Below are positions 37,055-45,926 of a stretch of DNA of 64,000 nt, piece after piece. Source of the stretch: Chloroflexota bacterium (GTDB lineage Bacteria; Chloroflexota; Anaerolineae; Anaerolineales; Villigracilaceae); contig JAIOAQ010000002.1 in assembly GCA_019873735.1 (NCBI GenBank), positions 124,001 to 188,000 on the forward strand. Direction: 5' to 3'. Below the pieces are notes generated by a model. The model saw only the letters and a list, made by a program, of their open reading frames with translations, was not told the origin of the DNA and did not search any database. The position numbers were made by a program, and so were the translations under genes. Position 1 is the stretch's first letter. Each line of letters begins with the position of its first letter.

Positions 37055-38016
37055 CCATGCGGCAAACCTGGGAAGCGATGCGAAAATACTGGCCGCAGTA
37101 CGAATGGGCCAATGTTGGCGCCATGATTCGCAACATGAGCAAGCCGCCGGCGCTTTGCGAAGACGATTTTTCGGGGCGTCTGGTGGTCATTACCGGCGCG
37201 ACGGGCGGCATCGGCTATCACACCGCCCACTACTACGCCGCCCGCGGCGCGCGCCTGCTGACGGTCAACCGCAGCGCGGAAAAATCCGAAGCCCTGTGCG
37301 CCAGCCTGCGGCGTGATTTTCGCGCCGACTGCGATTACATTCTGGCCGACCTGAGCCTGCTCGAAAACATGCACCGGGTGGGGCAGGCGCTGGCCGCGCT
37401 GGACGAGCCGATTGACGTGCTGATTCACAACGCCGGGCTGTACGTCTCAAAGCGGCAGGTCACGGGCGACGGGCTGGAAATGAATTTCGTCGTCCACTTT
37501 CTCGCCCCATTCGTCATCAATCACCTGCTGAAGGAAAAACTCAAACGGCAGGGGCGCGGCCGCATCCTGTTCGTCAGTTCCGAGGGCTACCGCTTCGCCG
37601 TCTGGGGCTTGCACTTCGACGATTTGCAATGGGAAAAGAGCCGCTACAGCGGACTGAAAGCCTACGGTGCGGCCAAACTGGCGCAAATCCTGACCATGCA
37701 CATTCTAGCAGAAGAACTGGCCCCCAGCGGCGTGACGGTCAACGCCATGCATCCGGGCATGGTGCGCACCAACACAGGACACGAGAACAGCGCCCTCTAC
37801 CGTTATTTCAAGAAAAACATCCTGGATAGATTGTCGCAGTCGGCGGAACTTTCGGCGCAGGCGCTCTACTATCTGGGCGTTTCGCCTGCCCTGGAAGGCG
37901 TGACCGGCAGATTCTTCCACTTTACGACCGAAGAAGAACTGGCGCCCCCGGCCCAAGACCGGGAGGCAGCGGCAAGACTCTGGGAGATCAGCCTAAACCT
38001 TGGGAGGTTGGCATGA
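37051..38016 (+). CDS. Short-chain dehydrogenase/reductase
   Basis: A 321-residue NAD(P)-dependent SDR. The cofactor motif is VITGATGGIGYHTA (about residues 48-61), followed by HNAGLYVSKRQ and the catalytic SSEGYRF...YGAAKLAQ (Tyr and Lys). The layout resembles retinol-dehydrogenase/protochlorophyllide-reductase-like SDRs, which act on isoprenoid alcohols. The start at 37051 shares ATGA with the upstream stop. It fits as the alcohol/ketone step of the presumed isoprenoid pathway. Confidence 0.88.
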   Translation: MTMRQTWEAMRKYWPQYEWANVGAMIRNMSKPPALCEDDFSGRLVVITGATGGIGYHTAHYYAARGARLLTVNRSAEKSEALCASLRRDFRADCDYILADLSLLENMHRVGQALAALDEPIDVLIHNAGLYVSKRQVTGDGLEMNFVVHFLAPFVINHLLKEKLKRQGRGRILFVSSEGYRFAVWGLHFDDLQWEKSRYSGLKAYGAAKLAQILTMHILAEELAPSGVTVNAMHPGMVRTNTGHENSALYRYFKKNILDRLSQSAELSAQALYYLGVSPALEGVTGRFFHFTTEEELAPPAQDREAAARLWEISLNLGRLA

Positions 38017-39605
38017 AAACCTATGATGCGATTGTAGTGGGCGGCGGCATGGCCGGTCTGACCGCGGCCACCTACCTGGCGCGCGCCGGACGTTCGGTAT
38101 TGCTGCTCGAAAAAAACGAGAAATGCGGCGGATTGGTCAGCACCTTCGAGAAGGACGGCTTCCTATTCGAGGGCGGTGTGCGGGCGCTCATTGACGCCGG
38201 CATCATCTCCCCCATGCTGCATGAACTGGGCATCGAAATGGAGACCGTCCCCAGCCCGGTCACCGTGGGCGTGGAAGACCAGTTCGTCCACGTGGAGGGG
38301 CAGGGGGCGCTGGCCGATTACGCCGCCATGCTGAAGCACCTCTATCCCGAAAGCGCCGACCAGGTGGCGCGTCTGATCCGCGTGATCCGCAAGGTGACGA
38401 AGGACATGGAAATCCTCTACGCCGTGGACAACCCGGCCTTCCGCGGCCTGTTCGATGACCGCAAGTATTTCTTCCAGCATTACCTGCCGTGGATGTTCCA
38501 ATTCCTGCGCACCCTTTACGCCATCGGTCACATGCGCGGAGCGGTGGAGCCGTTTTTGGAAGCGCGCCTCCCCAACCGCTCGCTGCGCGACATCGTCGCC
38601 CAGCACTTCTTCCGCGGCACGCCGGCCTTCTTCGCCCTGAGTTACTTCTACCTGTACACCGATTACATCTACCCGCGCGGCGGCGTGGGGCAACTGCCGG
38701 AAAAAGTGACCCAAAAAGCCAGAGATCTGGGCGTGGAAATCCGCCTCAACACCCGCGTCACCGGCCTGGACGCGGCGCAGCGCATCGTGACCGATGAACG
38801 CGGCGAACAATACCGTTACGCCGACCTGGTCTGGGCAGCCGACCTGAAGACGTTGTACCGCATCGCCCAAACCGACGGCCTGCCCGAAGCGGTGACCGCC
38901 GCCATCGAGGCCGAAAAAGCCAGAATCCTGCCGCGCCGCGGCGCCGACTCGGTCTTCACCGTCTACCTGGGCGTGGATGAGCCGCCCGAAACCTTCCGCC
39001 GCATCTCGCACGGGCATTTCTTCTATACCCCATCCCGTCAGGGGTTGGGCGAGATTCACACCACCGAATTGCGCCAGATGCTGGCCAAATGGGAGCAAAT
39101 CCGCCGGGAAGACGTTCTCGCCTGGCTGGACCGCTTCACCGCGCTGAACACCTACGAAATCGCCATTCCGGTCTTCAAAGAGCCAAACGCCGCCCCGCCG
39201 GGCAAGACCGGCCTCATCATCAGCACGCTGTTTGAGTACGATCTCGTCAAGCGCGTGCAGGAAGACGGCTGGTATCAGGAATTCAAGGAGGCCGTGGCCG
39301 ACCGCATGGTGCGCACGCTGGGCGAAAGCGTCTATCCGGTTTTGCGCGACCCGTCGAAGATTCTCTTCCGGTTCACCGCCACGCCCATCACCATCGCCAA
39401 CACCGCCGGAAGTTCCGAAGGCGCGATTGTCGGCTGGTCTTTCGAGGACGAAATCCCGGTCACCCACAGCCTGCTGCGCATCAACGACGCGCCCAAGACG
39501 GCCTTCCCGCACATCGTCAAAGCCGGGCAATGGGCTTACAGTCCAACCGGCGTGCCTACCGCCCTGCTGACCGGCCGTCTCGCCGCCAAAGCACTGGGAG
39601 CGTAA
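38013..39605 (+). CDS. CrtI/CrtISO-like FAD-dependent oxidoreductase
   Basis: A 530-residue flavoprotein of the phytoene desaturase family. It begins VVGGGMAGLTAATYLARAG, with CGGLVSTFEKDGFLFEGGVR next, and has a C-terminal FAD-contacting segment (KAGQWAYSPTGVPTALLTG). The identity to the crtI at 19263 is low, so it is a distinct subfamily such as a carotenoid isomerase, ketolase-like or retinol-saturase-like enzyme. It overlaps the SDR gene by 4 bp. The exact reaction is open. Confidence 0.85.
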   Translation: MKTYDAIVVGGGMAGLTAATYLARAGRSVLLLEKNEKCGGLVSTFEKDGFLFEGGVRALIDAGIISPMLHELGIEMETVPSPVTVGVEDQFVHVEGQGALADYAAMLKHLYPESADQVARLIRVIRKVTKDMEILYAVDNPAFRGLFDDRKYFFQHYLPWMFQFLRTLYAIGHMRGAVEPFLEARLPNRSLRDIVAQHFFRGTPAFFALSYFYLYTDYIYPRGGVGQLPEKVTQKARDLGVEIRLNTRVTGLDAAQRIVTDERGEQYRYADLVWAADLKTLYRIAQTDGLPEAVTAAIEAEKARILPRRGADSVFTVYLGVDEPPETFRRISHGHFFYTPSRQGLGEIHTTELRQMLAKWEQIRREDVLAWLDRFTALNTYEIAIPVFKEPNAAPPGKTGLIISTLFEYDLVKRVQEDGWYQEFKEAVADRMVRTLGESVYPVLRDPSKILFRFTATPITIANTAGSSEGAIVGWSFEDEIPVTHSLLRINDAPKTAFPHIVKAGQWAYSPTGVPTALLTGRLAAKALGA

Positions 39606-39678
39606 ACAAGTTGCACACGATCGGGGCTGGCTCCCGCCACACCCTTTATTGGGCGCCTTTCAAAGGGAAAAAGATCTG

Positions 39679-40830
39679 ATGAACCCAACGCCGTTTTTTA
39701 CATGGGGCAGTCAACTGAATGGCATCCTGCTCTATTTGAGCCTCATTGTTCTGAACACATTGCTCAACTGGCTGTTCCTGCCGCGGCTGGGCAAGGCTGC
39801 GCCGCCGTCCTCCTGGCCGGCCGTGGCCGTTCTGGTACCGGCGCGGAACGAAGAAGCCAACCTCCGCCGCTGCGTCACCTCCCTGCTGACGCAGGACTAC
39901 CCCGATTTCAGCGTCTGGGTACTGGACGACGCCTCCACCGACGCCACGCCCTGCATCCTGGCCGAACTGACCGCCGGCGAGCCGCGTCTGAACGTCATCC
40001 AGGGCGCGCCCCTGCCCTCTGGCTGGCTGGGCAAGAACTGGGCCTGTCACCAACTGGTTGAGCGCCTCCCGGCGGACGTTCCCCTGCTCCTGTTCGTGGA
40101 CGCGGATACCTGGCACGCGCCCGCCATGCTCCGCAACGCAGTCGCCGCCTTGCAGGCCCACCAGGCCGACCTGCTTTCCGTCCTGCCTCAGCAGGAGACC
40201 CGCACCCTGGCCGAGATGCTCACCGTGCCGCTGCTGCCCTGGGCCTTGCTCAGCCACTTTCCGCTCTGGCTCACCCGCCGCCTGCGCTGGCCGCGGCTTT
40301 CCGCCGCGGTGGGACAGCACATGCTCTGGCGGCGCCGCGCCTATCAGCAGGTGGGCGGTCACGCCGCTGTGCGCCGCGAACTCGTCGAGGACATGGCGCT
40401 GGCGCGGCGCGCAGCCGCGCAAGGCTTGCGATTACTGCTGTTGCCCGGCCGCGGGCAAGTCTTTTGTCGCATGTACCGCTCGACCGCCGAAGCCCTCGCC
40501 GGTTTTGGCAAGAACCTGTTTTCGGTCTTCGAGCGCCGTTTGCCGACCTATCTCTTCGTCTGGCTCTGGCTCGGCGTTGCTTTCACCGGCCCCTGGCTGA
40601 CGATCCTTTGGAACTGGACGGCGGGCGCGGCAACCGAGTATTTCCCCGCCTGGGCGGCTGCGGCCCTCACCTTGCTGATTTGGGGGCTGGTGGTAAACAT
40701 GAGCGGGATGCGCCCCCTGATTGTGCCGCTCTCGCCCGCAATCGTTTTTAGTTCCGTTTTACTTTCTTTCCACTCCCTGGGCCAAACCCTGACTCGCCGC
40801 ATCGAGTGGAAAGGCCGATACATCTCTTGA
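39679..40830 (+). CDS. GT2 glycosyltransferase, CrtQ-like membrane type
   Basis: A 383-residue protein starting at the ATG at 39679, with GGGAAAAAG as ribosome site. An N-terminal helix is followed by a GT-A domain: VLVPARNEEANLRRC, VLDDASTDAT, LFVDADTW and VEDMALARRA, then C-terminal hydrophobic helices. The layout resembles 4,4'-diaponeurosporenoate glycosyltransferase (CrtQ) and hydroxychlorobactene glucosyltransferase. With the desaturase and oxygenase upstream it could glycosylate a carotenoid; a lipid acceptor is equally possible. Confidence 0.82.
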   Translation: MNPTPFFTWGSQLNGILLYLSLIVLNTLLNWLFLPRLGKAAPPSSWPAVAVLVPARNEEANLRRCVTSLLTQDYPDFSVWVLDDASTDATPCILAELTAGEPRLNVIQGAPLPSGWLGKNWACHQLVERLPADVPLLLFVDADTWHAPAMLRNAVAALQAHQADLLSVLPQQETRTLAEMLTVPLLPWALLSHFPLWLTRRLRWPRLSAAVGQHMLWRRRAYQQVGGHAAVRRELVEDMALARRAAAQGLRLLLLPGRGQVFCRMYRSTAEALAGFGKNLFSVFERRLPTYLFVWLWLGVAFTGPWLTILWNWTAGAATEYFPAWAAAALTLLIWGLVVNMSGMRPLIVPLSPAIVFSSVLLSFHSLGQTLTRRIEWKGRYIS

Positions 40831-41561
40831 AAGATGCTTCGATGATGGAAAAAACCTCGATCTGGTGGATGCGGCGCGATCTGCGCCTGAGCGACAACCC
40901 GGCGCTTTATGCGGCGCTCGAGGCTGGTTCCGTCATCCCGCTCTTCATCCTCGACCCGAAGTTTGACTCCGCCTCCCCTCGCCGGCGCAACTTCCTCTAC
41001 GAAGGCCTGCACGCCCTCGACCGAGACCTGCGCGCCCGCGGCTCCTACCTCGTCCTGCGGAGCGGCCCCCCGCTGGAAGTTCTGCGTGCCCTCCTCGCCG
41101 AAACCGGCGCCGCCGCCATCTTCGCCGAAGAAGACTTCACCCCCTACGCCCGCGAGCGTGACGCCGCCGTCGCCCGCGCCCTGCCGCTGACCCTCATCCA
41201 CGGCCAGACCGTCCACCACCCGCTGGCGCTGCTCAAGCCCGACGGTACGCCCTACACCGTCTACACCCCCTTCAGCAAAACCTGGAAAGCCCTCCTGCCC
41301 GCCGACCTGACTCCCCTCCCCGCGCCCAAGACCATTCCCACCCCTGCCGGCATCCGCACCGACCCGCTTCCCGCCTTCCAGGCCAATCCTGGTTTCCCGG
41401 CCGGCGAAGCCGAAGCCCTCCGCCGCCTAAACCAATTTACCAATTCCCCAATTACCAATTACCATGAATCCCGCAACCGCCTCGACCTCGACGGCACCTC
41501 CCGCCTCTCCCCCTACCTCCGCTTCGGCATGATCTCCCTGCGCCAGGCAGTCCACGCCGCA

Positions 41562-41602
41562 CTCCCCTCTCCCTCTGGGAGAGGGGGCGGGGGTGAGGGC
41601 GC
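41562..41602. repeat. REP-like palindrome in frame within phr
   Basis: CCTCTCCCTCTGGGAGAGG is the palindromic centre and is followed by GGGGGTGAGGGC, as in the intergenic copy at 23360-23408. It is translated as SPSGRGGGGEG between two conserved photolyase helices. Confidence 0.85.
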
Positions 41603-41693
41603 TGCTACCTGGCTGAACGAGTTGATCTGGCGCGAATTCTACATCTCCATCCTCTACCATTTCCCGCACGTCGCCCACACCGCCTTCAACCCG

Positions 41694-41774
41694 GGGGAGT
41701 GGCTAAACTCGTGGGCTTTTTTGCGAATTTGCCCTTGAAAACAGGTCAAAAGCCCACCCAAATAGCCACTCCCC
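41694..41774. mobile_element. 81-bp MITE-like element with 6-bp target duplication
   Basis: The left end GGGGAGTGGCTA (41694-41705) and right end TAGCCACTCCCC (41763-41774) are perfect inverted repeats of 12 bp; with an inner AAAAGCCCA/TGGGCTTTT match, 22 of 27 end positions pair. AACCCG is duplicated directly on both sides (41688-41693 and 41775-41780). Removing the element and one duplicate restores an ordinary photolyase sequence. It codes for nothing and would need a transposase in trans. Confidence 0.92.
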
Positions 41775-42328
41775 AACCCGGCGCTTGCAAACATCCCCTG
41801 GCGCAATCGAACCTCAGAGTTCGAAGCGTGGAAGCGGGGCGAGACTGGCATCCCGGTGATCGATGCGGCCATGCGTCAACTCGGCGAGACCGGCTGGATG
41901 CACAACCGCGCCCGCATGATCGTCGCCTCGTTCCTGGTCAAAGACCTGCTGATTGACTGGCGCTGGGGCGAAGCCTGGTTCATGGAAAACCTGCTCGACG
42001 GCGACCTGGCTGCCAACAACGGCGGCTGGCAATGGACGGCCGGTACCGGCACCGACGCCGCGCCGTACTTCCGCATCTTTAATCCCGTGCTGCAATCGCA
42101 GAAATTCGACCCCAACGGCGACTACATCCGCAAATGGGTGCCGGAGTTACGCGGGCTGGACGCCAAAGATATTCACGCCCCGTGGGAAAAAGACCTCAAG
42201 GTGAGAGGCTATCCCCCCCGCCCGATCATCGAGCGCGACAAAGAACGCACCTTGCAAGCCTACCAGGCTTCCAAAGACGCCCACGCCTTGATAAGCAGGG
42301 AACAGCCCTGATACCAGGAAAGGAAAAA

Positions 42329-42697
42329 ATGACTCAGGATTTATTTGCCAAACACAGTTACCTCAACATCGAATCCTTTCGCAAGGACGGAAGGGCCGTC
42401 CGCACGCCGGTCTGGTTCGCGGCCGAAGGCGATAGCCTCTACGTCTGGACGCAGGCCGACTCGGGCAAAGCCAAACGCATCCGCCGCAGCGGGCAGATCC
42501 GCATCGCCCCCTGCCGCGCCGATGGCTCCCTGCTCGGTGAGTGGATCGAGGCGCAGGCCCGCGCCGACGCCTCGCCCGAAGCCCTTCAGCACGTTCAGAC
42601 GCTCCTGCGCCGCAAATACGGCCTGGCTTTCCTGTTCTTTCGCCTGCTGGGCCGCGGCCGCCGCTACACTGCCCTCGAAATTCGCCCTGTCTCCTGA
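42329..42697 (+). CDS. PPOX-class F420/FMN-dependent oxidoreductase family protein
   Basis: A 122-residue split-barrel flavin/F420-binding protein. YLNIESFRKDGRAVRTPVWF and SGKAKRIRRSGQIRIAPC are the typical strand pair of the PPOX-class F420-dependent family (TIGR03666-like). The start at 42329 is preceded by AAAGGAAAAA; a longer frame would run inside phr. The substrate is unknown. It lies 17 bp after phr in the same direction. Confidence 0.82.
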   Translation: MTQDLFAKHSYLNIESFRKDGRAVRTPVWFAAEGDSLYVWTQADSGKAKRIRRSGQIRIAPCRADGSLLGEWIEAQARADASPEALQHVQTLLRRKYGLAFLFFRLLGRGRRYTALEIRPVS

Positions 42698-43026
42698 TAC
42701 CTGTTTACATCCGTACCTGTCTACCTGTTTACCCTCCTCCAATGAACTTCACCACCCAACCCTACCTCCATGGCGCCTTTTTGTTCTTCTTCGATTGGTA
42801 CCATGCCGTCCACGTCAAAAAATCTGTGCAATCTGTGTAATCTGTGGATACCCTTAAAGCCTCCCGCAGGTTAGAACAGGGCCGGCAACCAATGCCGGCA
42901 ACCAATGCCGGCAATCATGGAGACCTCTTCTGGCCTGGACATTGCGCCAAAACCTGCGGGAGGGTAGGCAGTTACATCCAATCTGTGTAATCTGTGGCTC
43001 AAAAAGCCCGTCTGAAAGGAGACAAC
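42698..43026. other. Intergenic region with nested repeats
   Basis: 329 bp without a gene. It contains TACCTG/TGTTTAC words at 42700-42733, AATCTGTG repeats at 42824-42848 and 42978-42995, a GCCGGCAACCAAT tandem at 42881-42914, and a pair of 13-bp inverted arms, CCTCCCGCAGGTT (42860-42872) and AACCTGCGGGAGG (42951-42963). The ribosome site GAAAGGAG at 43015-43022 precedes the TspO gene. Confidence 0.75.
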
Positions 43027-43776
43027 ATGAAAGACACCTTACGTCAAATCGCGGTTGTGCTGACCGTCCTGGTCACGATTGTCATCAACATCCTGGCCAA
43101 TGCCCTGCCCATCAACGGGCTGAACACCGGCGAAATTTCGGACCGCTTCCAGGTCTATTTTGTCCCGGCTGGCTACGTCTTCTCCATCTGGGGGCTGATT
43201 TACCTCGGCCTGATCGCCTACGCCGCCTACCAGGCTCTGCCAGCGCAAAAGACCAACCCGCGCCTGCAAGCAACCGGCTGGTGGGTGGTTCTGGGCGGGC
43301 TGGCGAACAGCGCCTGGATCTTCCTCTGGCATTACGAACAATTCCCCCTCACCCTGCTCGCCATGCTGACGCTGCTCGCTTCGCTCATCGTCGTCTATCT
43401 GCACCTCGGCACAGGCCGCACCTCCGCCCCGCCCGCCGAGACCTGGGCCGTGCGCCTGCCCTTCAGCATTTACCTCGGCTGGATCACGGTCGCCACCGTC
43501 GCCAACGTCACCGACGTGCTGGACTACGTGGGCTGGAATCAGTGGGGGTTGAGCGATGGCACCTGGATGATTCTCATCCTGGCGGTCGTGGTGGGCCTGG
43601 TGACGCTGGTCAACCTGTCGCGCCGCGATCTGGCCTACGCCGCCGTCATCCTCTGGGCGCTGGCCGGCATTGGCGTCAAGTTCCCGCAGCAAGGCATCGT
43701 CACAGCAGCCATCTGGGTTGCCTTCGGCCTGGTCGCCCTGACCCTGGCAGCGGCTTATCTATTCAGGAGAAAATAA
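43027..43776 (+). CDS. TspO/MBR-like tryptophan-rich sensory protein
   Basis: A 249-residue membrane protein with about seven hydrophobic segments. VYFVPAGYVFSIWGLIYLGL with Trp-rich helices (TGWWVVLGGLANSAWIFLWHYEQ) matches the extended TspO/MBR-like subfamily, longer than the 160-residue classic TspO. TspO proteins bind porphyrins and sterols and respond to light and oxygen. The place beside photolyase and carotenoid-type genes agrees with a light-stress role. Confidence 0.85.
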   Translation: MKDTLRQIAVVLTVLVTIVINILANALPINGLNTGEISDRFQVYFVPAGYVFSIWGLIYLGLIAYAAYQALPAQKTNPRLQATGWWVVLGGLANSAWIFLWHYEQFPLTLLAMLTLLASLIVVYLHLGTGRTSAPPAETWAVRLPFSIYLGWITVATVANVTDVLDYVGWNQWGLSDGTWMILILAVVVGLVTLVNLSRRDLAYAAVILWALAGIGVKFPQQGIVTAAIWVAFGLVALTLAAAYLFRRK

Positions 43777-43840
43777 TTGTTCTGCAAAAATGTACCCCCA
43801 GCCCAGAGACGCGAAGAAAAATTTCCCTGAGTTGATCTGC

Positions 43841-44794
43841 TCAGGCCTGATTCAACCTGTCATCTTCGGGAGCCTCTCGCACCACATACAAAGGCCGCCC
43901 CTTGACTTCATCATAAATACGGCCAACATACTCGCCCAGGATTCCCAGCGAAATTAATTGCACCCCGCCCAAAAACAGCACGGAAATAAGGGTCGTCGTC
44001 TGACCCTCAAAAAAGTGAGAGCCGGTCACGCGTAAAACCGCTACAATCGGAATGGCAATGATGGCAAGTCCGGCGGCAACAAAACCCACATAGGTAGCCA
44101 CCTGTAAGGGAAAGTAAGAAAAGCCGGTAATGGCATTCAACGCCAGTTTGAGCATCTTGCTAAACGGGTATTTGGTCTCGCCTGACAGACGGGCAAGACG
44201 TTTGTACCTGACCCCAATTTGCTTAAAGCCCACCCACGAGGCCATGCCGCGCAAAAAGCGATGCCGTTCCCGCATTTGATTCATCACGTTGACCACTTTG
44301 CGGTCAAGCAGGCGGAAGTCGCCGGTATCCAGGGGAATTTTCACATCTGTAATCCGGAAAATCAGGCGGTAAAACAACGCCGCCGTCACTTTCTTGAACC
44401 AGGTTTCGCCCTCCCGCTCAGCACGCACTGCATACACCACTTCATAACCTTCTTTCCATTTTTCAGCCAATTCCAAAATCACCTCTGGCGGGTCTTGCAA
44501 ATCAGCATCAATGATGACAATCGCCTGGCCGCGGCTGTAATCCAAACCGGCTGTAACCGCAATCTGATGGCCAAAGTTGCGCGCAAAAATCACCTGACGA
44601 ACGCGTTTGTCCCGCGCGGCCAGTTCGCGAATCCGATCTGTCGAACCATCGGTTGAACCGTCATCCACCAGCACCAATTCCCACGTTTCCCCCGTCGAGT
44701 CCATCACTTCGGAAACGCGGCGGTACAGTTCGGGGATGTTATCGTATTCATTGAAAATAGGAGCAACAATCGAGTAAACCGGAGTCTCAGCCAC
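43841..44794 (-). CDS. GT2 glycosyltransferase, polyprenyl-phosphate type
   Basis: A 317-residue GT2 enzyme with two C-terminal membrane helices (GtrB/DPM-like). [16 protein letters not shown] starts the domain; [11 protein letters not shown] and [14 protein letters not shown] carry the metal and donor sites. It is similar in layout to the enzymes at 8947 and 15353 but is a separate paralog. It overlaps the AI-2E family gene by 8 bp. Confidence 0.92.
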   Translation of the reverse strand: MAETPVYSIVAPIFNEYDNIPELYRRVSEVMDSTGETWELVLVDDGSTDGSTDRIRELAARDKRVRQVIFARNFGHQIAVTAGLDYSRGQAIVIIDADLQDPPEVILELAEKWKEGYEVVYAVRAEREGETWFKKVTAALFYRLIFRITDVKIPLDTGDFRLLDRKVVNVMNQMRERHRFLRGMASWVGFKQIGVRYKRLARLSGETKYPFSKMLKLALNAITGFSYFPLQVATYVGFVAAGLAIIAIPIVAVLRVTGSHFFEGQTTTLISVLFLGGVQLISLGILGEYVGRIYDEVKGRPLYVVREAPEDDRLNQA

Positions 44795-45926
44795 TTACAA
44801 CCTCTTCTTTAGAAATTTCAGGGTCCGACGGACCAGGCCCGGGGTCGGAAGGAACCGGCAACGATTCGGGGAAAGGAGAAAGCCCCAGAATGCGCCGCCG
44901 CAAATAGTCGCCAATCACCGCCATTGAGGCCAGCACCGGCACAATCAATAAAGCCCCCAAAATCCCCCACAATACGGTTGCCAACAAAATCACTACCAGC
45001 ACCAACCCCTCGTTCATGTGCACACTGCGCCCCATAATGAACGGTCGAATGAGCAAGTTCTTGACGTTAATTAAAACCAGATACACACCCAAGACAATCA
45101 AAGCAATCCAGCCGTTTGAGAGGGGAATCCACGTGGAGCCCTCCAGCAGGGCCACGGCTATTGCCAGCAAAACAGCAATGGCCGGACCAATATCCGGAAT
45201 GATGGTGAGAAAACCGGCCAGCAAGCCCAGCACCAGCGCCCCGGGGATGCCGATCACCGCCCAGGCAATCGTAAAAACAACAAAAACAACAAACATCAAG
45301 AGCAACGTGCCGCGTAGGTAATTCAACCAGATGGCACGTATACGCTGGTATAACTCCTGAGCCTCTTCAGCATAATCCGGATGAAAGAGGCTCAACAGCC
45401 AGTCGCGAATAAGATGCCACTTGGCCAGGAAAAGGTACGCGCTGACAAGAATCACCAGCGCCCAAAGCGCGCCAAGCGAAGTGGTCTCAATGATTTTAAA
45501 CATGGCATCTGGCAGCGGAGAGATGACCGTTGTGCGAAAGCGGCTCACCGCCTCGGCCATTTGGTCAAGATAAAAGCGCTGTCCGCCGACAATAACGGGA
45601 CGGGACAGCAGAAGATCTAACTCATCAAACAAGTCAAGCACATCATTGAAGACAACTTTGATTTCGCTGAAGAATACGGGCATCACCGTAGCCGGCAAGG
45701 CTATCAACAGGAGTACAGCAGTAAAAAAGACCAGATTGACAGCCGCCGGGCGTGAAAAATGCGCCCGCCGAACCAGGAAACTAACCGGCGGGTTGAGCAG
45801 ATATGCCACAAAAGCCGCAATGATGACGGGCTGAAGCGCGCTGCGGATATGCCAGAGAAACAGCGCCAACAGGACAATCAGCAGAATGCCAACAGTATAG
45901 CGAAATGGCAAACTCCACTGCTTCAT
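44787..45926 (-). CDS. AI-2E family transporter
   Basis: A 379-residue polytopic protein of the AI-2E (PerM/TqsA-like) family. [22 protein letters not shown] is the typical N-terminal segment, and [21 protein letters not shown] with [16 protein letters not shown] is the conserved C-terminal part. Members are linked to autoinducer-2 export, Na+/H+ antiport or unknown permease activity; the family name does not fix the substrate. It overlaps threonine synthase by 4 bp and the GT2 gene by 8 bp. Confidence 0.9.
   Translation of the reverse strand: MKQWSLPFRYTVGILLIVLLALFLWHIRSALQPVIIAAFVAYLLNPPVSFLVRRAHFSRPAAVNLVFFTAVLLLIALPATVMPVFFSEIKVVFNDVLDLFDELDLLLSRPVIVGGQRFYLDQMAEAVSRFRTTVISPLPDAMFKIIETTSLGALWALVILVSAYLFLAKWHLIRDWLLSLFHPDYAEEAQELYQRIRAIWLNYLRGTLLLMFVVFVVFTIAWAVIGIPGALVLGLLAGFLTIIPDIGPAIAVLLAIAVALLEGSTWIPLSNGWIALIVLGVYLVLINVKNLLIRPFIMGRSVHMNEGLVLVVILLATVLWGILGALLIVPVLASMAVIGDYLRRRILGLSPFPESLPVPSDPGPGPSDPEISKEEVVSG

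Larger units (their letters stand above)
40842..42311 (+). pseudogene. phr: Deoxyribodipyrimidine photolyase interrupted by a MITE-like insertion
   Basis: The frame encodes a DNA photolyase (FAD-dependent, light-driven repair of pyrimidine dimers). The N-terminal antenna domain begins SIWWMRRDLRLSDNPAL; the FAD domain has DGTSRLSPYLRFGMIS and LNELIWREFYISILYHFPH. After FNP (41693) an 81-bp element with a stop codon breaks the frame. Exactly past the element, the expected sequence resumes ([20 protein letters not shown], then [19 protein letters not shown]). Element plus duplication is 87 bp, so the frame is kept but for the internal TGA at 41738. The N-terminal 299 residues lack most of the FAD site. 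Two further repeat-derived stretches lie in frame at 41429-41465 and 41562-41602. Confidence 0.93.
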
